Of a stretch of 64,000 nt of DNA, positions 55,310-64,000 are shown piece by piece. A program made the translations under genes and the position numbers. Source of the stretch: an uncultured Chlorobiaceae bacterium (GTDB lineage Bacteria; Bacteroidota; Chlorobiia; Chlorobiales; Chlorobiaceae); contig CAIMPI010000016.1 of assembly GCA_903843305.1 (NCBI GenBank), positions 62,001 to 126,000 of the forward strand, read 5' to 3'. A model generated the notes under the pieces. It did no database searches. It was not told the origin of the DNA and saw nothing but the letters and a program-made list of their open reading frames with translations. The first letter of the stretch is position 1. Each line of letters starts with the position of its first letter.

Positions 55310-58300
55310 ATGACTACCGATACCAGTGAACGGGGCCTTGAGCGGCTGATCTGCACGGCGCTGACGGGCCATCCCTGTGATTCGTCGCCGACGGGCGAAA
55401 TGCAGGATCGGCCAGCGACTTATGGTGTCGGCTGGATTGGCGGAATGCCGGAGGCCTATGATCGTGAATATTGCGTCGATCTTGTGCAGCTCACTCTTTT
55501 TCTGCGCGATACCCAGCCTGAAATGGCTGAAGCCATTGGTCTTGACACTGACGGCCCTATTCGACGCAAATTTCTTGCCCGTCTTCAGGGCGAAATCAGC
55601 AAGCGGGGCACCATCAACCTGCTTCGTCATGGTCTCAAGCATGGCGCTCACCATATTGACCTTTTTTACGGCACTCCATCGCCGGGCAATAGCAAGGCTC
55701 AGGATCGCTATAGCGCCAACCGTTTCAGTGTCACCCGCCAGTTGCGTTACAGCCGCGACGAGACGCAACGGTCGCTTGATCTTGGGCTCTTTATCAACGG
55801 TTTGTCGGTGGCGACCTTCGAGTTGAAAAACAGCCTTACCAAGCAGAACGCCGAGGATGCGGTTCAGCAGTACCGGCGAGATCGCGATCCGCGTGAGAAG
55901 CTCTTTGAGTTTGGTCGCTGCATTGTTCATTTTGCGGTGGATGATCATGAGGTACGTTTTTGCACGCACTTGAAGGGCAAAGCATCGTGGTTTCTTCCTT
56001 TCAATCTTGGTTGGAATGACGGCGCTGGCAATCCGCCCAACCCCAACGGTCTGAAGAGCGACTATCTCTGGAAGCAGATCCTCACCCGTGATGGGCTTAC
56101 CGATATTATTGAGAACTATGCCCAGGTTGTCGAGAGCAAACACGAGAAAACCGGCAAAAAGAGCGCCATGCAGGTGTGGCCACGATTCCACCAGCTTGAT
56201 GTGGTGCGCAAGCTGCTGGCTGATGCTGCTGCAAACGGCGCTGGTCGTCGATACCTTATCCAGCACTCGGCGGGAAGCGGCAAGTCCAACTCCATTGCCT
56301 GGCTTGCTCATCAATTGATTGGGCTTGCCAAAGATGATACACCTGTTTTTGATTCCATTATTGTTGTGACTGACCGGCGGCTCCTTGACCAGCAGATCCG
56401 CGATACCATCAGGCAGTTTGCGCAGGTTGGCGCGACGGTTGGCCACGCGGAACGGTCGGGCGACTTGCGCAGATTCATTACCGAAGGGAAGAAAATCATC
56501 ATCTCAACGGTACAGAAGTTTCCCTATATCCTTGATGAAATTGGCAGTGAGCAGCGGGGGAGGCACTTTGCCATCATTATCGATGAGGCGCATTCAAGTC
56601 AGGGAGGACGAACCTCTGCGGCAGTGTCAATGGCTCTTGGTATGGCTGGCGCTACGGAGGAAGAGGAGGGTACGGAGGATAAGATCAACAGGTTGATGGA
56701 GGCCAAAAAGCTGTTGCCCGGAACGAGCTATTTTGCATTTACCGCCACCCCAAAGAACAAGACGCTGGAGATTTTTGGCAACCCGGTTCCCCAGCCTGAT
56801 GGCACGGTTCGGCACAGACCGTTCCACAGCTATACGATGAAGCAGGCCATCCAGGAGGGGTTTATTCTTGATGTGCTCAAGTACTACACACCGGTTTTGA
56901 GTTACTACAAACTCTCCAAAACAGTTACCGACGACCCGAAGTTCGACACCAACCGGGCAAGGAAGAAGCTGCGCCGCTACGTTGAAGGCCACGACCATGC
57001 CATCAGGCTCAAGGCCGAGATTATGGTTGACCACTTTCATGAGCAGGTGCTTACGCCAGGCAAGATCGGAGGAAAGGCGCGGGCAATGGTGGTCACAAGC
57101 GGGATAGAGCGGGCGATTCAGTACTACCACGCCATCAGCAATTACCTTGTCGAGCGAAAAAGTCTCTGGAAGGCCATTGTTGCCTTTTCGGGTGAACACG
57201 ATTATGGCGGCACAAAGGTAACGGAGGCTTCGCTGAACGGCTTTCCCTCATCTCACATTTCCGATGAAATCCAGAATGATCCTTGGCGGTTTCTCATCTG
57301 CGCCGATAAGTTTCAGACAGGGTATGATGAGCCGCTGCTCCACACGATGTATGTGGACAAGGTGCTCTCGGGTATCAAGGCAGTGCAGACGCTCTCTCGC
57401 CTGAACCGCGCTCATCCGCAGAAGCACGATGTTTTTGTGCTCGATTTTATGAACGATGCCGACTCGATCCAGAAGGCTTTTGCCGACTATTATCGTACCA
57501 CAATTCTCTCTGATGAGACGGATCCTGACAAACTGCACGATCTCAAGGCGATGCTTGATGGCTATCAGGTGTATGCCGACACCGAGCGGGATACTATGGT
57601 AGAACTCTATCTCAATGGTGCTGACCGTGACAAGCTTGACCCGATTCTTGATGGTTGTGTTGCGGTGTATCTGTCGCAGCTTGATGAGGATGGTCAGGTG
57701 GACTTCAAGGGCAAGGCAAAAACATTTACCCGGATGTACGGTTTTCTTGCACAGATTCTTCCCTATACCAATGCCGAGTGGGAGAAACTTTCGATTTTTC
57801 TCAACTTTCTTGTACCAAAACTGCCTGCGCCAGTTGAAGAAGATCTCTCGAAAGGGATTCTCGAAGCGATTGACATGGAGAGCTATCGTGCTGAGAAGCA
57901 GGCGATGATGCATATTTTGCTTCCTGATGCCGATGCGGAGATTGAGCCCATTCCATCAAGCGGAGGAGGGCGCAAGCCTGAGCCGGAACTTGATCTGCTC
58001 TCGAATATCCTCAAAACCTTCAACGACCAGTTTGGCAATATCTCATGGTCAAATGTTGACAGGATCCGCCAGAAAATTATCGGTGAAATTCCCGAGCGTG
58101 TTGCTGCCGATTCAGCCTATCAAAATGCCATGAAAAACCCCGACAAGCAGAATGCCCGTATAGAGCACGACAAGGCGCTGGGGCGTGTGATCGTCTCAAT
58201 GATGAAGGATGACACCGAGCTCTTCAAGCATTTTACCGATAACGACTCGTTCAAGCGGTGGATGATGGATACGGTGTTCGGTTTGACCTATCAGGAACCG

Positions 58301-58312
58301 GAGTATCAGTAA
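55310..58312 (+). CDS. hsdR: Type I restriction endonuclease subunit HsdR
   Basis: This 1000-residue translocating nuclease has the normal HsdR length. An N-terminal nuclease region carries the PD-(D/E)xK-type core FELKNSLTKQNAEDAVQQYRRDR (about residue 170). The superfamily 2 motor has Walker A HSAGSGKSNSIAW (about 318-330), DEAH at about 424, TATPKNKTL and the motif VI region TLSRLNRAHP. It is not fused to HsdM. The gene follows the AlbA_2 gene by 126 bases that contain the direct repeats, so it may have its own promoter. Confidence 0.96.
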   Translation: MTTDTSERGLERLICTALTGHPCDSSPTGEMQDRPATYGVGWIGGMPEAYDREYCVDLVQLTLFLRDTQPEMAEAIGLDTDGPIRRKFLARLQGEISKRGTINLLRHGLKHGAHHIDLFYGTPSPGNSKAQDRYSANRFSVTRQLRYSRDETQRSLDLGLFINGLSVATFELKNSLTKQNAEDAVQQYRRDRDPREKLFEFGRCIVHFAVDDHEVRFCTHLKGKASWFLPFNLGWNDGAGNPPNPNGLKSDYLWKQILTRDGLTDIIENYAQVVESKHEKTGKKSAMQVWPRFHQLDVVRKLLADAAANGAGRRYLIQHSAGSGKSNSIAWLAHQLIGLAKDDTPVFDSIIVVTDRRLLDQQIRDTIRQFAQVGATVGHAERSGDLRRFITEGKKIIISTVQKFPYILDEIGSEQRGRHFAIIIDEAHSSQGGRTSAAVSMALGMAGATEEEEGTEDKINRLMEAKKLLPGTSYFAFTATPKNKTLEIFGNPVPQPDGTVRHRPFHSYTMKQAIQEGFILDVLKYYTPVLSYYKLSKTVTDDPKFDTNRARKKLRRYVEGHDHAIRLKAEIMVDHFHEQVLTPGKIGGKARAMVVTSGIERAIQYYHAISNYLVERKSLWKAIVAFSGEHDYGGTKVTEASLNGFPSSHISDEIQNDPWRFLICADKFQTGYDEPLLHTMYVDKVLSGIKAVQTLSRLNRAHPQKHDVFVLDFMNDADSIQKAFADYYRTTILSDETDPDKLHDLKAMLDGYQVYADTERDTMVELYLNGADRDKLDPILDGCVAVYLSQLDEDGQVDFKGKAKTFTRMYGFLAQILPYTNAEWEKLSIFLNFLVPKLPAPVEEDLSKGILEAIDMESYRAEKQAMMHILLPDADAEIEPIPSSGGGRKPEPELDLLSNILKTFNDQFGNISWSNVDRIRQKIIGEIPERVAADSAYQNAMKNPDKQNARIEHDKALGRVIVSMMKDDTELFKHFTDNDSFKRWMMDTVFGLTYQEPEYQ

Positions 58313-58341
58313 GCGGGGAAGTCTGCTGTTCATCGTTGCGC

Positions 58342-58374
58342 CACAAAAAGAAAAACCCCCCGTACAACGGAGGG
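58342..58374 (-). terminator. Terminator of bchE, also facing hsdR
   Basis: On the minus strand CCCTCCGT-TGT-ACGGGGGG (one mismatch) is followed by TTTTTCTTTTT, a good intrinsic terminator about 30 bases after the bchE stop. On the plus strand the same stem lies 44 bases after hsdR but is not followed by a long T run. Confidence 0.75.
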
Positions 58375-58404
58375 CATTCTTGTTTCAGTATAACCATCAG
58401 CAAC

Positions 58405-60045
58405 TCAGCAGTTGCGTACCGTCGAAGAGTTACGATCTTTGATGGTGCTCTCGTCGAATTCGTCCCAGTTGTGCTCGTCGTGCTCGCGCTGGTAACCGGC
58501 CTCTTTCAAGCCGAAGCTCATGTCGGCTACCATTTCCGGACGCAATTCCTTAAGGTTTTTCACCTCTGCCTCTGTCAGAATTCTCGACTTGTCGAAGCCA
58601 AGGTCGATCTCGATCTTGCGGTTCTTGGTCTTGACGCGGTCGATGTCGTAGAAGCGCTTGGTAATGGTGGTCTGTGCAAACGCCTTCAGACAGCCAAGCA
58701 TGTATTTGCGGACATAAGGGTCCCTGATCCAAGGGTAGCTGAAGAAGGTTTTGCGTGCATAGAAGCGTGCATACGATTTCAGCACAAGTTTCAGTACATC
58801 CTCGCGTTCCATGTTATCCGGCTTGATGATCGGTGTCACAAAGTTGTAGCGGGAGTAATCACGCACTTCCACCCTGTCGCCAAGTTCCTTGAAGAGGTCC
58901 GAGAAAGGCCATGGTGTATAAATGGTCCAGTTGGCCATATCGGGATCCCAGTCCTTGCAGAGCTGGTAGGTTTCTTCAATGGTTTCAGGGGTTTCATGTT
59001 CAAGACCCATAACAAACTGGGCTTCTGCCACGATTCCGTTTTTCTGCAATAGCTTGATAGCAAGCTTGTTCTCTTCAATGGTGGTCTCTTTGCGGAAGCG
59101 GTTCAGGTTCATCTGGCTGGCAGCTTCGGTACCAAGTGAAACGTGGACAAGGCCTGCCTTGCGGAAGAACGGCAGGAGATCAGCATCGCGCATGATATCG
59201 GTTACGCGAGTGTTGATACCCCAGGTAACGTCAAGTTTGCGGTCGATAAGCTCCTGGCAGAGCGAGACAAACTTCTGTTTATTGATAGTTGGTTCTTCAT
59301 CAGCCAGAATGAAAAAGCCTACATTGTACTTTTTCACCAGAACTTCAATTTCATCGACAAAGGTTTTTGGGCTGCGTGCGCGGTACCGGCGCCAGAACTG
59401 CCATTGTGAGCAGAAGGTACAGGTAAAGGGGCAGCCTCTGGCAAAGTTTGGAACCGCAAGACGGCAGCCGAGGGGGGTATAAATATATTTATCCCAGTCG
59501 TAAAGGCTCCAGTCGGGGCTGAGGGTATCAAGATCCTCAATAACCGGATGTGCAGCCGTAGCGAACACTTTGCCGTCGTCGTCGATATAGGCGATGCCGG
59601 TAATCTCCCCCCGGTTCTGTTTATCGGTTCCAGCGGCGATCTCCTTAATAAGGTTCACCGTCACCTCTTCACCTTCACCACGGACAACGTAATCGGTTTC
59701 AGGCGCTTCGCTCAATACCTGCGGGTACATGAAGGTTGAGTGGATACCGCCCATGATTGTTCTGATCTTCGGATTCACCTTCTTGGCAAGCTTCATGATT
59801 GCCTGTGCCTTGAAAATCGAAGGGGTGATATTGGTTGTCATTACCACATCCGGCATGTTTTTGCGGATGATCTCCTCAATCTGGTCGTCAGGAATGTCTT
59901 CGGCCATGGCGTCAACAAATTTCACCTGATCGAATCCCGCTTGCTTAAGCGCGCCACCGATATAGGCGACCCAGCTTGGCGTCCAGTTACCGGCAATTTC
60001 GGCTCCACCTGAATGGTAATTTGGTTGAACCATCAGTATTTTCAT
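58405..60045 (-). CDS. bchE: Anaerobic Mg-protoporphyrin IX monomethyl ester cyclase BchE
   Basis: This 546-residue radical-SAM enzyme forms the isocyclic ring E with oxygen taken from water. The N-terminal domain (MKILMVQPNYHSGGAEIAGNW) is the B12-binding-like fold but lacks a DxHxxG motif, as in other BchE. The SAM cluster Cys are 205, 209 and 212 in RGCPFTCTFCSQW. The C-terminal part (about 400-546) is the family-specific domain. A GGAGG-like site precedes the ATG at 60045. It is transcribed after bchM (146-base gap) in the order bchH-bchM-bchE. Confidence 0.95.
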   Translation of the reverse strand: MKILMVQPNYHSGGAEIAGNWTPSWVAYIGGALKQAGFDQVKFVDAMAEDIPDDQIEEIIRKNMPDVVMTTNITPSIFKAQAIMKLAKKVNPKIRTIMGGIHSTFMYPQVLSEAPETDYVVRGEGEEVTVNLIKEIAAGTDKQNRGEITGIAYIDDDGKVFATAAHPVIEDLDTLSPDWSLYDWDKYIYTPLGCRLAVPNFARGCPFTCTFCSQWQFWRRYRARSPKTFVDEIEVLVKKYNVGFFILADEEPTINKQKFVSLCQELIDRKLDVTWGINTRVTDIMRDADLLPFFRKAGLVHVSLGTEAASQMNLNRFRKETTIEENKLAIKLLQKNGIVAEAQFVMGLEHETPETIEETYQLCKDWDPDMANWTIYTPWPFSDLFKELGDRVEVRDYSRYNFVTPIIKPDNMEREDVLKLVLKSYARFYARKTFFSYPWIRDPYVRKYMLGCLKAFAQTTITKRFYDIDRVKTKNRKIEIDLGFDKSRILTEAEVKNLKELRPEMVADMSFGLKEAGYQREHDEHNWDEFDESTIKDRNSSTVRNC

Positions 60046-60191
60046 CGGTCTCCATCCTCCAGATATTTATTACAAAAAGTGATTCACGTGCGAAACAACG
60101 TAAACTTCGACTGGCCTATAATGAAAAAAGCCATTGTCCTGTAATTTACAATTAATTTATAGAATTTTCATAGGGTTTTCGTTCAACACAT

Positions 60192-60890
60192 TTACTTGTG
60201 TGATGCGTTCATCAGCATGGTATGATAAAATCCAAAGCTGATCTTTTCCCTGGATTTTACTTGCATACCTGCAGTGACCATTGCTTTCTGCATCTGTTCG
60301 TCACGGATCATCTGTATGGTTGTGCGGCGCTCTTTTTTGGGAAAATAGCCGCCAATCCAGTGCTGGAAAGCAAGAATTTTATTATAAGGCGCATAAGTGA
60401 AAATAATCGAGCCTTTTGTCAGGCTGCTCAGGTTCTGGAAAGCCTGGGCAAACCCCTCTGCAGGGTAATGGATCAGAACATCAAAGCAGACGACGGCGTC
60501 GTAAGTTCCGCTTACTGATTCGATGGCATTAACCTCGAAATCAATGTTTTTTTGTACTCCCTGCTTGATGGCTTCAGCTTTTGCCTTGTCCACCATCTGA
60601 GAAGCAATATCGACCGATTTTACCTTGTATCCCTCTTTGGCAAGCCTGATGCTGAAAAGTCCTGTTCCGCAGCCAGCATCAAGCACGGTCGCACCTTTTG
60701 GCAGCCCGAGTTGCTGTAGCCAGTCGAATGCCTTGTCCATCATGACGGCATGGCCCTGACGGACAGTATTGCGTACGGAAGAGAGTTTATCGTCCCCGTA
60801 TATTGATGCCCATCGCTGAAAGCCCTGGCCGTTGAAATATGAACGGAGCATTTTCTTGTGTTCTTCAGCATTGAATGTGGAACTGCTCAT
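60192..60890 (-). CDS. bchM: Mg-protoporphyrin IX methyltransferase BchM
   Basis: ATG 60890 ([24 protein letters not shown]) gives 232 residues; an upstream in-frame Met at 61010 would overlap bchH and is rejected. Motif I for SAM is [28 protein letters not shown] and the C-terminal [16 protein letters not shown] fit BchM. The enzyme methylates the C13 propionate of Mg-protoporphyrin IX, the product of BchH chelatase and the substrate of the BchE pathway. It starts 58 bases after the bchH stop. Confidence 0.95.
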   Translation of the reverse strand: MSSSTFNAEEHKKMLRSYFNGQGFQRWASIYGDDKLSSVRNTVRQGHAVMMDKAFDWLQQLGLPKGATVLDAGCGTGLFSIRLAKEGYKVKSVDIASQMVDKAKAEAIKQGVQKNIDFEVNAIESVSGTYDAVVCFDVLIHYPAEGFAQAFQNLSSLTKGSIIFTYAPYNKILAFQHWIGGYFPKKERRTTIQMIRDEQMQKAMVTAGMQVKSREKISFGFYHTMLMNASHK

Positions 60891-60948
60891 GATATAAGTT
60901 TTGACGGTTGTGTTTTTTGACTCTTTACAATATCGTGTTGCAGGTGGT

Positions 60949-63900
60949 TCAATGATGAACCCCCTCAATTCTTGATTCAAGATCAGCGTAGAGCTCCTGC
61001 AGCTCTTCAATGGTGCTCTCTTCAGCTTCCCAGAATCCTCTGGAATGAGCTTCGAGTAGTCTTCGGGTCATCGACATCGTTGCATGAGGGTTAAGGCTGG
61101 CAAGTCGTTCAAGCATTGCTTTGTCATGCAAAAAAGTTTCATTGAACTGATCATAGGTCCAGTTTTTTACTGCCGAAGCCGTGGCGCTCCATCCATAGGT
61201 GTTGCTGAGATGCGATTCAATCTCCCTTACTCCCTCATAGCCGTGCTCAAGCATGGCTTCATACCATTTAGGATTTAACAACTTGGTTCGTGACTCAAGT
61301 GAGACCATCTTTTCAAGTGAACAAATGCGTTGTTTTTTTCCTGTGCCATCAATATCTCCAACCATCACCTTTGGCTTAGCCTTGCTGAGGTATTCCACGG
61401 TTTTTGAAACTCCGCCAAGATACTCATAATAATGATCAATATCCGAAATTCCGATCTCGTAGCTGTCAATATTCTGGAAGGTGAGGGTGACATGTTGTAG
61501 TGCGCAGCGAAGTGCTTCGGGGCATTCCTGCCACTGTCCGTCGGGGCTTACTGCAAAACTTTTGCGGCTGACAAAGGCTTCGGCAAGCTGGTTATCCTCT
61601 TCCCAGGTACTGCTTTCAACCAGATGGTTAACATTTGCCCCATAGTTTCCTGGTGCATTTGAATAGACCCTGTTGGAGGCCTCCTCAAACGAGCAGCCTC
61701 TCTCGGCTATCTCCTGCAGCACATGTTTTCGTATGAAGTTCATCTCACAGGGTTCATCAGCCGCTGCAGCCAGACGGGCCGCCTTGTCGAGCAGTCTGAC
61801 CTGCACGGAGAGGAGATCCCGGAAAATACCGCTGATGGTCATGACGACGTCAATGCGGGGACGTCCAAGTTCAGCAAGCGGGACAAGCTCAACATCCCCG
61901 ATTTTGCCCAATTCATCGGTTTTAGCCTTTACACCCATAAGCGCCAGTGCCTGGGCAACCCCTTCTCCATCGCTTTTCAGGTTATCAGTTCCCCAGAGGA
62001 TAAAGGCTATGGACTCAGGGTTCTCTCCACTCTCTTTTCGATACTGTAAAAGCAACTCTTCAGCCGAGAGCTTTCCGGCCTGCTGTGCGAAAGTTGTGGG
62101 AATAGTGTAAGGATCGAGGCTGTGAATGTTTCGGCCTGTTGGCACAATGTCAGGGTTCCGAACGAGGTCATTGCCCGGAGAGGGAGGGGTGTACTTTCCC
62201 TCAAGAGCGTGCAAAACAGCCTTCAGTTCGATGTTTTCAGCAAGATTCATGAGGACGACATTCAGGAACTGCCACAGTCGATTGAGTTCTGCAGGTTTGG
62301 TGCCAGCTTCGTGGTGCAGATAGTTATCGGCCTCCTCTTTTCTGACAATAAAACTTCCTTCCAGCAGTTTCGACATTGGCAGAGTGCTGTTTGTAGGGAA
62401 GTGCCCAGTAAAGCGCTTGATGGCTTCACGACTTATTGTTGATAGTTGTTGCCATTTTTGTTGAGCTTCCCTGTCAGATCCAAGATTGTCCACCAACTGA
62501 TTGTAATCGTAGCCGAGGTGAGTGCTTATAAGCTCGGGCAGGGATTTTCCATCAAGCTCTGGACGGCTGTGCTCTGCCAGAAGTGACAGATGATCACTGA
62601 CGCTTTCCGGTGAAGGAGCTTCACCCATGATATGCAGGCCGAGAGGGATCATTCGTTCCTCGATGCTGTATAACTCACTATGCAGTCGGGTGACATACTC
62701 TTCAGCAGGCTTGTCATCCTGGCTGCCTTCAATTTCGAGAGTAACTGCAAGTTCTCTGATCGCTTCAAATACTTCTTGCGAAGGTGAGTTTCTGAAGCTT
62801 GCAACCAGATCCTTGAGTTTTCGCAGTCCTTTGTAAAGTCCGGCATGTTCCAATGGTGGCGATAAGTAGCTCACCAGTGTAGCGAATCCCCGGCGTTTGG
62901 CAATGGCTCCTTCACTTGGGTTATTGACGCAATAGCAGTAAAAGTTTGGCAGGTTGCCGATAAGTCTTTTTGGCCAGCAGGAACTTGAAAGCCCTACTTG
63001 TTTGCCGGGCATGAACTCAAGGGCGCCATGGGTGCCGAAGTGCAGCACAGCATCGGCATCGAAGCACTGTTCAATCCAGGTGTAAAATGCTGCAAAAGCA
63101 TGGTTCGGAGCAGCATCTTTTGCCATGAGCAGGCGCATCGGGTCGCGTTCGTAACCGAAACTTGGCTGTTGTCCGATAAAGATGTTGCCAAGTGAACAGC
63201 CGAGAATATGAAAACGGGTACGGTCATTGAGAATTTCACCGGGAGCATCACCCCAGAAAGGTTCGATTTTCTCATAGGCGGTGAAAAGCTTGCGGTACTC
63301 CTCAACAGGTAAATGCGACTCAACATTCCCGTCGGTTCCATAGATCAGACGGTTTCCTTCCAGCAGGCGATCTCGCAGTGCCTCAGTTGTCTCTGGTACT
63401 TCAACATGGTATCCTGAGGCTTTCATTTCCAGCAAGAGACGGTGAAGGCTCTCAAAAACATTGAGGTATGCCGCAGTACCGGCATTGCCAAGATTAGGAG
63501 GAAAATTAAAGAGGATAATGGCAATTTTTTTGTCTGCCGGATTTTTTCCCTGCAATCTGAGGAGTCGCTGCACTCGAGCGGTAATGATGCGAATCTCCTC
63601 TTCAAGTGGTATGGTGCGGTCACTTTCGTTCTCGGTGCCAGCGTAAATCAGCGGTTCAATGGAGCCGTCTAACTCGGTGACAGCTACACTCAGTGCAGTT
63701 TGAAGAGGTGTAAGGCCAAGATTGCTTTCTCGCCATTGTTCTATGGGCTGAAATGAAAGTGGAATAAGGTTCAGGCATGGGACATCAAGCTTTTTCAGCA
63801 CGACGACCGCTTCTGCTGCCTTGTTTTCAGCTGGACCGCCAACGAGTGAAAAACCAGTGGAATTTATTAACAGTGATGGTTTCAGTGCGCCGGGAGTGTC

Positions 63901-64000
63901 AGGATCAAAAAAACGTTCAAGAGCGGGTCTGAAATCGAGGCCGCCACTGTAGGCTATACAGCTTTTTATCCCTTTTGATTCGAATGAGCGAACCAGATAG
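60949..64000 (-). CDS. bchH: Magnesium chelatase large subunit BchH, 5' part beyond window
   Basis: The frame is open from the right edge ([20 protein letters not shown]...) to the stop at 60949, giving about 1016 visible residues of a protein normally around 1200-1300. The chelatase (cobaltochelatase/BchH) core is clear: [54 protein letters not shown], and the C-terminal [21 protein letters not shown] and [13 protein letters not shown]. It binds protoporphyrin IX for Mg insertion with BchI and BchD. Green sulfur bacteria carry three paralogues (BchH, BchS, BchT); the link to bchM and bchE favours BchH. Confidence 0.92.
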   Translation of the reverse strand, partial: YLVRSFESKGIKSCIAYSGGLDFRPALERFFDPDTPGALKPSLLINSTGFSLVGGPAENKAAEAVVVLKKLDVPCLNLIPLSFQPIEQWRESNLGLTPLQTALSVAVTELDGSIEPLIYAGTENESDRTIPLEEEIRIITARVQRLLRLQGKNPADKKIAIILFNFPPNLGNAGTAAYLNVFESLHRLLLEMKASGYHVEVPETTEALRDRLLEGNRLIYGTDGNVESHLPVEEYRKLFTAYEKIEPFWGDAPGEILNDRTRFHILGCSLGNIFIGQQPSFGYERDPMRLLMAKDAAPNHAFAAFYTWIEQCFDADAVLHFGTHGALEFMPGKQVGLSSSCWPKRLIGNLPNFYCYCVNNPSEGAIAKRRGFATLVSYLSPPLEHAGLYKGLRKLKDLVASFRNSPSQEVFEAIRELAVTLEIEGSQDDKPAEEYVTRLHSELYSIEERMIPLGLHIMGEAPSPESVSDHLSLLAEHSRPELDGKSLPELISTHLGYDYNQLVDNLGSDREAQQKWQQLSTISREAIKRFTGHFPTNSTLPMSKLLEGSFIVRKEEADNYLHHEAGTKPAELNRLWQFLNVVLMNLAENIELKAVLHALEGKYTPPSPGNDLVRNPDIVPTGRNIHSLDPYTIPTTFAQQAGKLSAEELLLQYRKESGENPESIAFILWGTDNLKSDGEGVAQALALMGVKAKTDELGKIGDVELVPLAELGRPRIDVVMTISGIFRDLLSVQVRLLDKAARLAAAADEPCEMNFIRKHVLQEIAERGCSFEEASNRVYSNAPGNYGANVNHLVESSTWEEDNQLAEAFVSRKSFAVSPDGQWQECPEALRCALQHVTLTFQNIDSYEIGISDIDHYYEYLGGVSKTVEYLSKAKPKVMVGDIDGTGKKQRICSLEKMVSLESRTKLLNPKWYEAMLEHGYEGVREIESHLSNTYGWSATASAVKNWTYDQFNETFLHDKAMLERLASLNPHATMSMTRRLLEAHSRGFWEAEESTIEELQELYADLESRIEGVHH

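Noticed and set aside
55226-56446. 406-codon minus-strand frame opposite hsdR
   Set aside because: The HsdR reading frame with nuclease and Walker A motifs occupies the other strand; this is a shadow frame of a GC-rich gene.
58258-59052. 264-codon plus-strand frame antisense to bchE
   Set aside because: bchE is intact with the radical-SAM motif on the opposite strand; the plus-strand frame has no domain and runs through the terminator.
1-64000. CRISPR array, insertion-sequence transposase or rRNA operon
   Set aside because: No regular repeat-spacer array, transposase frame or rRNA sequence was seen. The only candidate mobile remnants are the 92-base palindrome and the RhuM-like fragment.

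Overview
The window comes from the chromosome of a green sulfur bacterium (Chlorobiaceae; Chlorobium/Pelodictyon type). The assignment rests on gene content: the dark-operative protochlorophyllide reductase genes bchN-bchB-bchL, bchJ, a bacteriochlorophyll synthase most like BchK (BChl c), a probable chlorobactene glucosyltransferase (cruC), and a bchH-bchM-bchE cluster using the anaerobic radical-SAM cyclase. No oxygen-dependent cyclase is seen here. The species cannot be fixed by eye.

Layout. (1) 1-14442, + strand: the S10/spc/alpha ribosomal super-operon from a truncated rplD to rplQ, including secY, map, infA, rpmJ and rpoA. A tRNA-Gly(TCC) gene sits inside it between rplN and rplX. A perfect 20-bp hairpin closes the block against the convergent rsmG. 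(2) 14495-20290: rsmG, a mannose-1-phosphate guanylyltransferase, cysS, engB, purA and a thiamine-binding-like protein. (3) 20384-26798: bchNBL with a terminator, an unknown two-helix membrane protein, then on the minus strand a lipoprotein gene followed by bchJ. (4) 26924-37193: a long + strand run of glgA, a GmhB-like phosphatase, hemW, a DUF2723 membrane protein, lpxA, a ROK kinase, comF, rsmE and an AI-2E-type exporter. Then ndk and a PrxQ-type peroxiredoxin lie on the minus strand. (5) 38688-49881: nifS-nifU-miaB, bchK with a phytol/farnesol kinase-like gene, lpxH, hisG, cruC, a seven-blade WD40 protein, a cold-shock protein, a Cys-motif hypothetical and a DUF4438 protein. (6) 49891-58374: a type I restriction-modification island with the order hsdM, structured palindrome, RhuM-like fragment, hsdS, AlbA_2/ATPase protein, hsdR. 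(7) 58405-64000, minus strand: bchE, bchM and the 3' part of bchH, which runs off the window.

How the genes work together. BchH, BchM and BchE carry protoporphyrin IX to divinyl-protochlorophyllide; BchNBL reduces it to a chlorophyllide; BchJ is associated with the 8-vinyl step; BchK and the isoprenol kinase attach the tail; CruC decorates the chlorosome carotenoid. NifS and NifU supply Fe-S clusters to the many Fe-S enzymes encoded nearby (BchNBL, BchE, HemW, MiaB).

The most unusual part is the restriction-modification island. It holds a 92-bp palindrome whose two arms differ in sequence but keep the same internal hairpins. It also holds a coding fragment resembling the RhuM N-terminus that overlaps the hsdS start by 4 bases, and an AlbA_2/histidine-kinase-like ATPase protein translationally coupled to hsdS. 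Several housekeeping enzymes (GlgA, ROK kinase, GmhB-like phosphatase) lack family signature residues.
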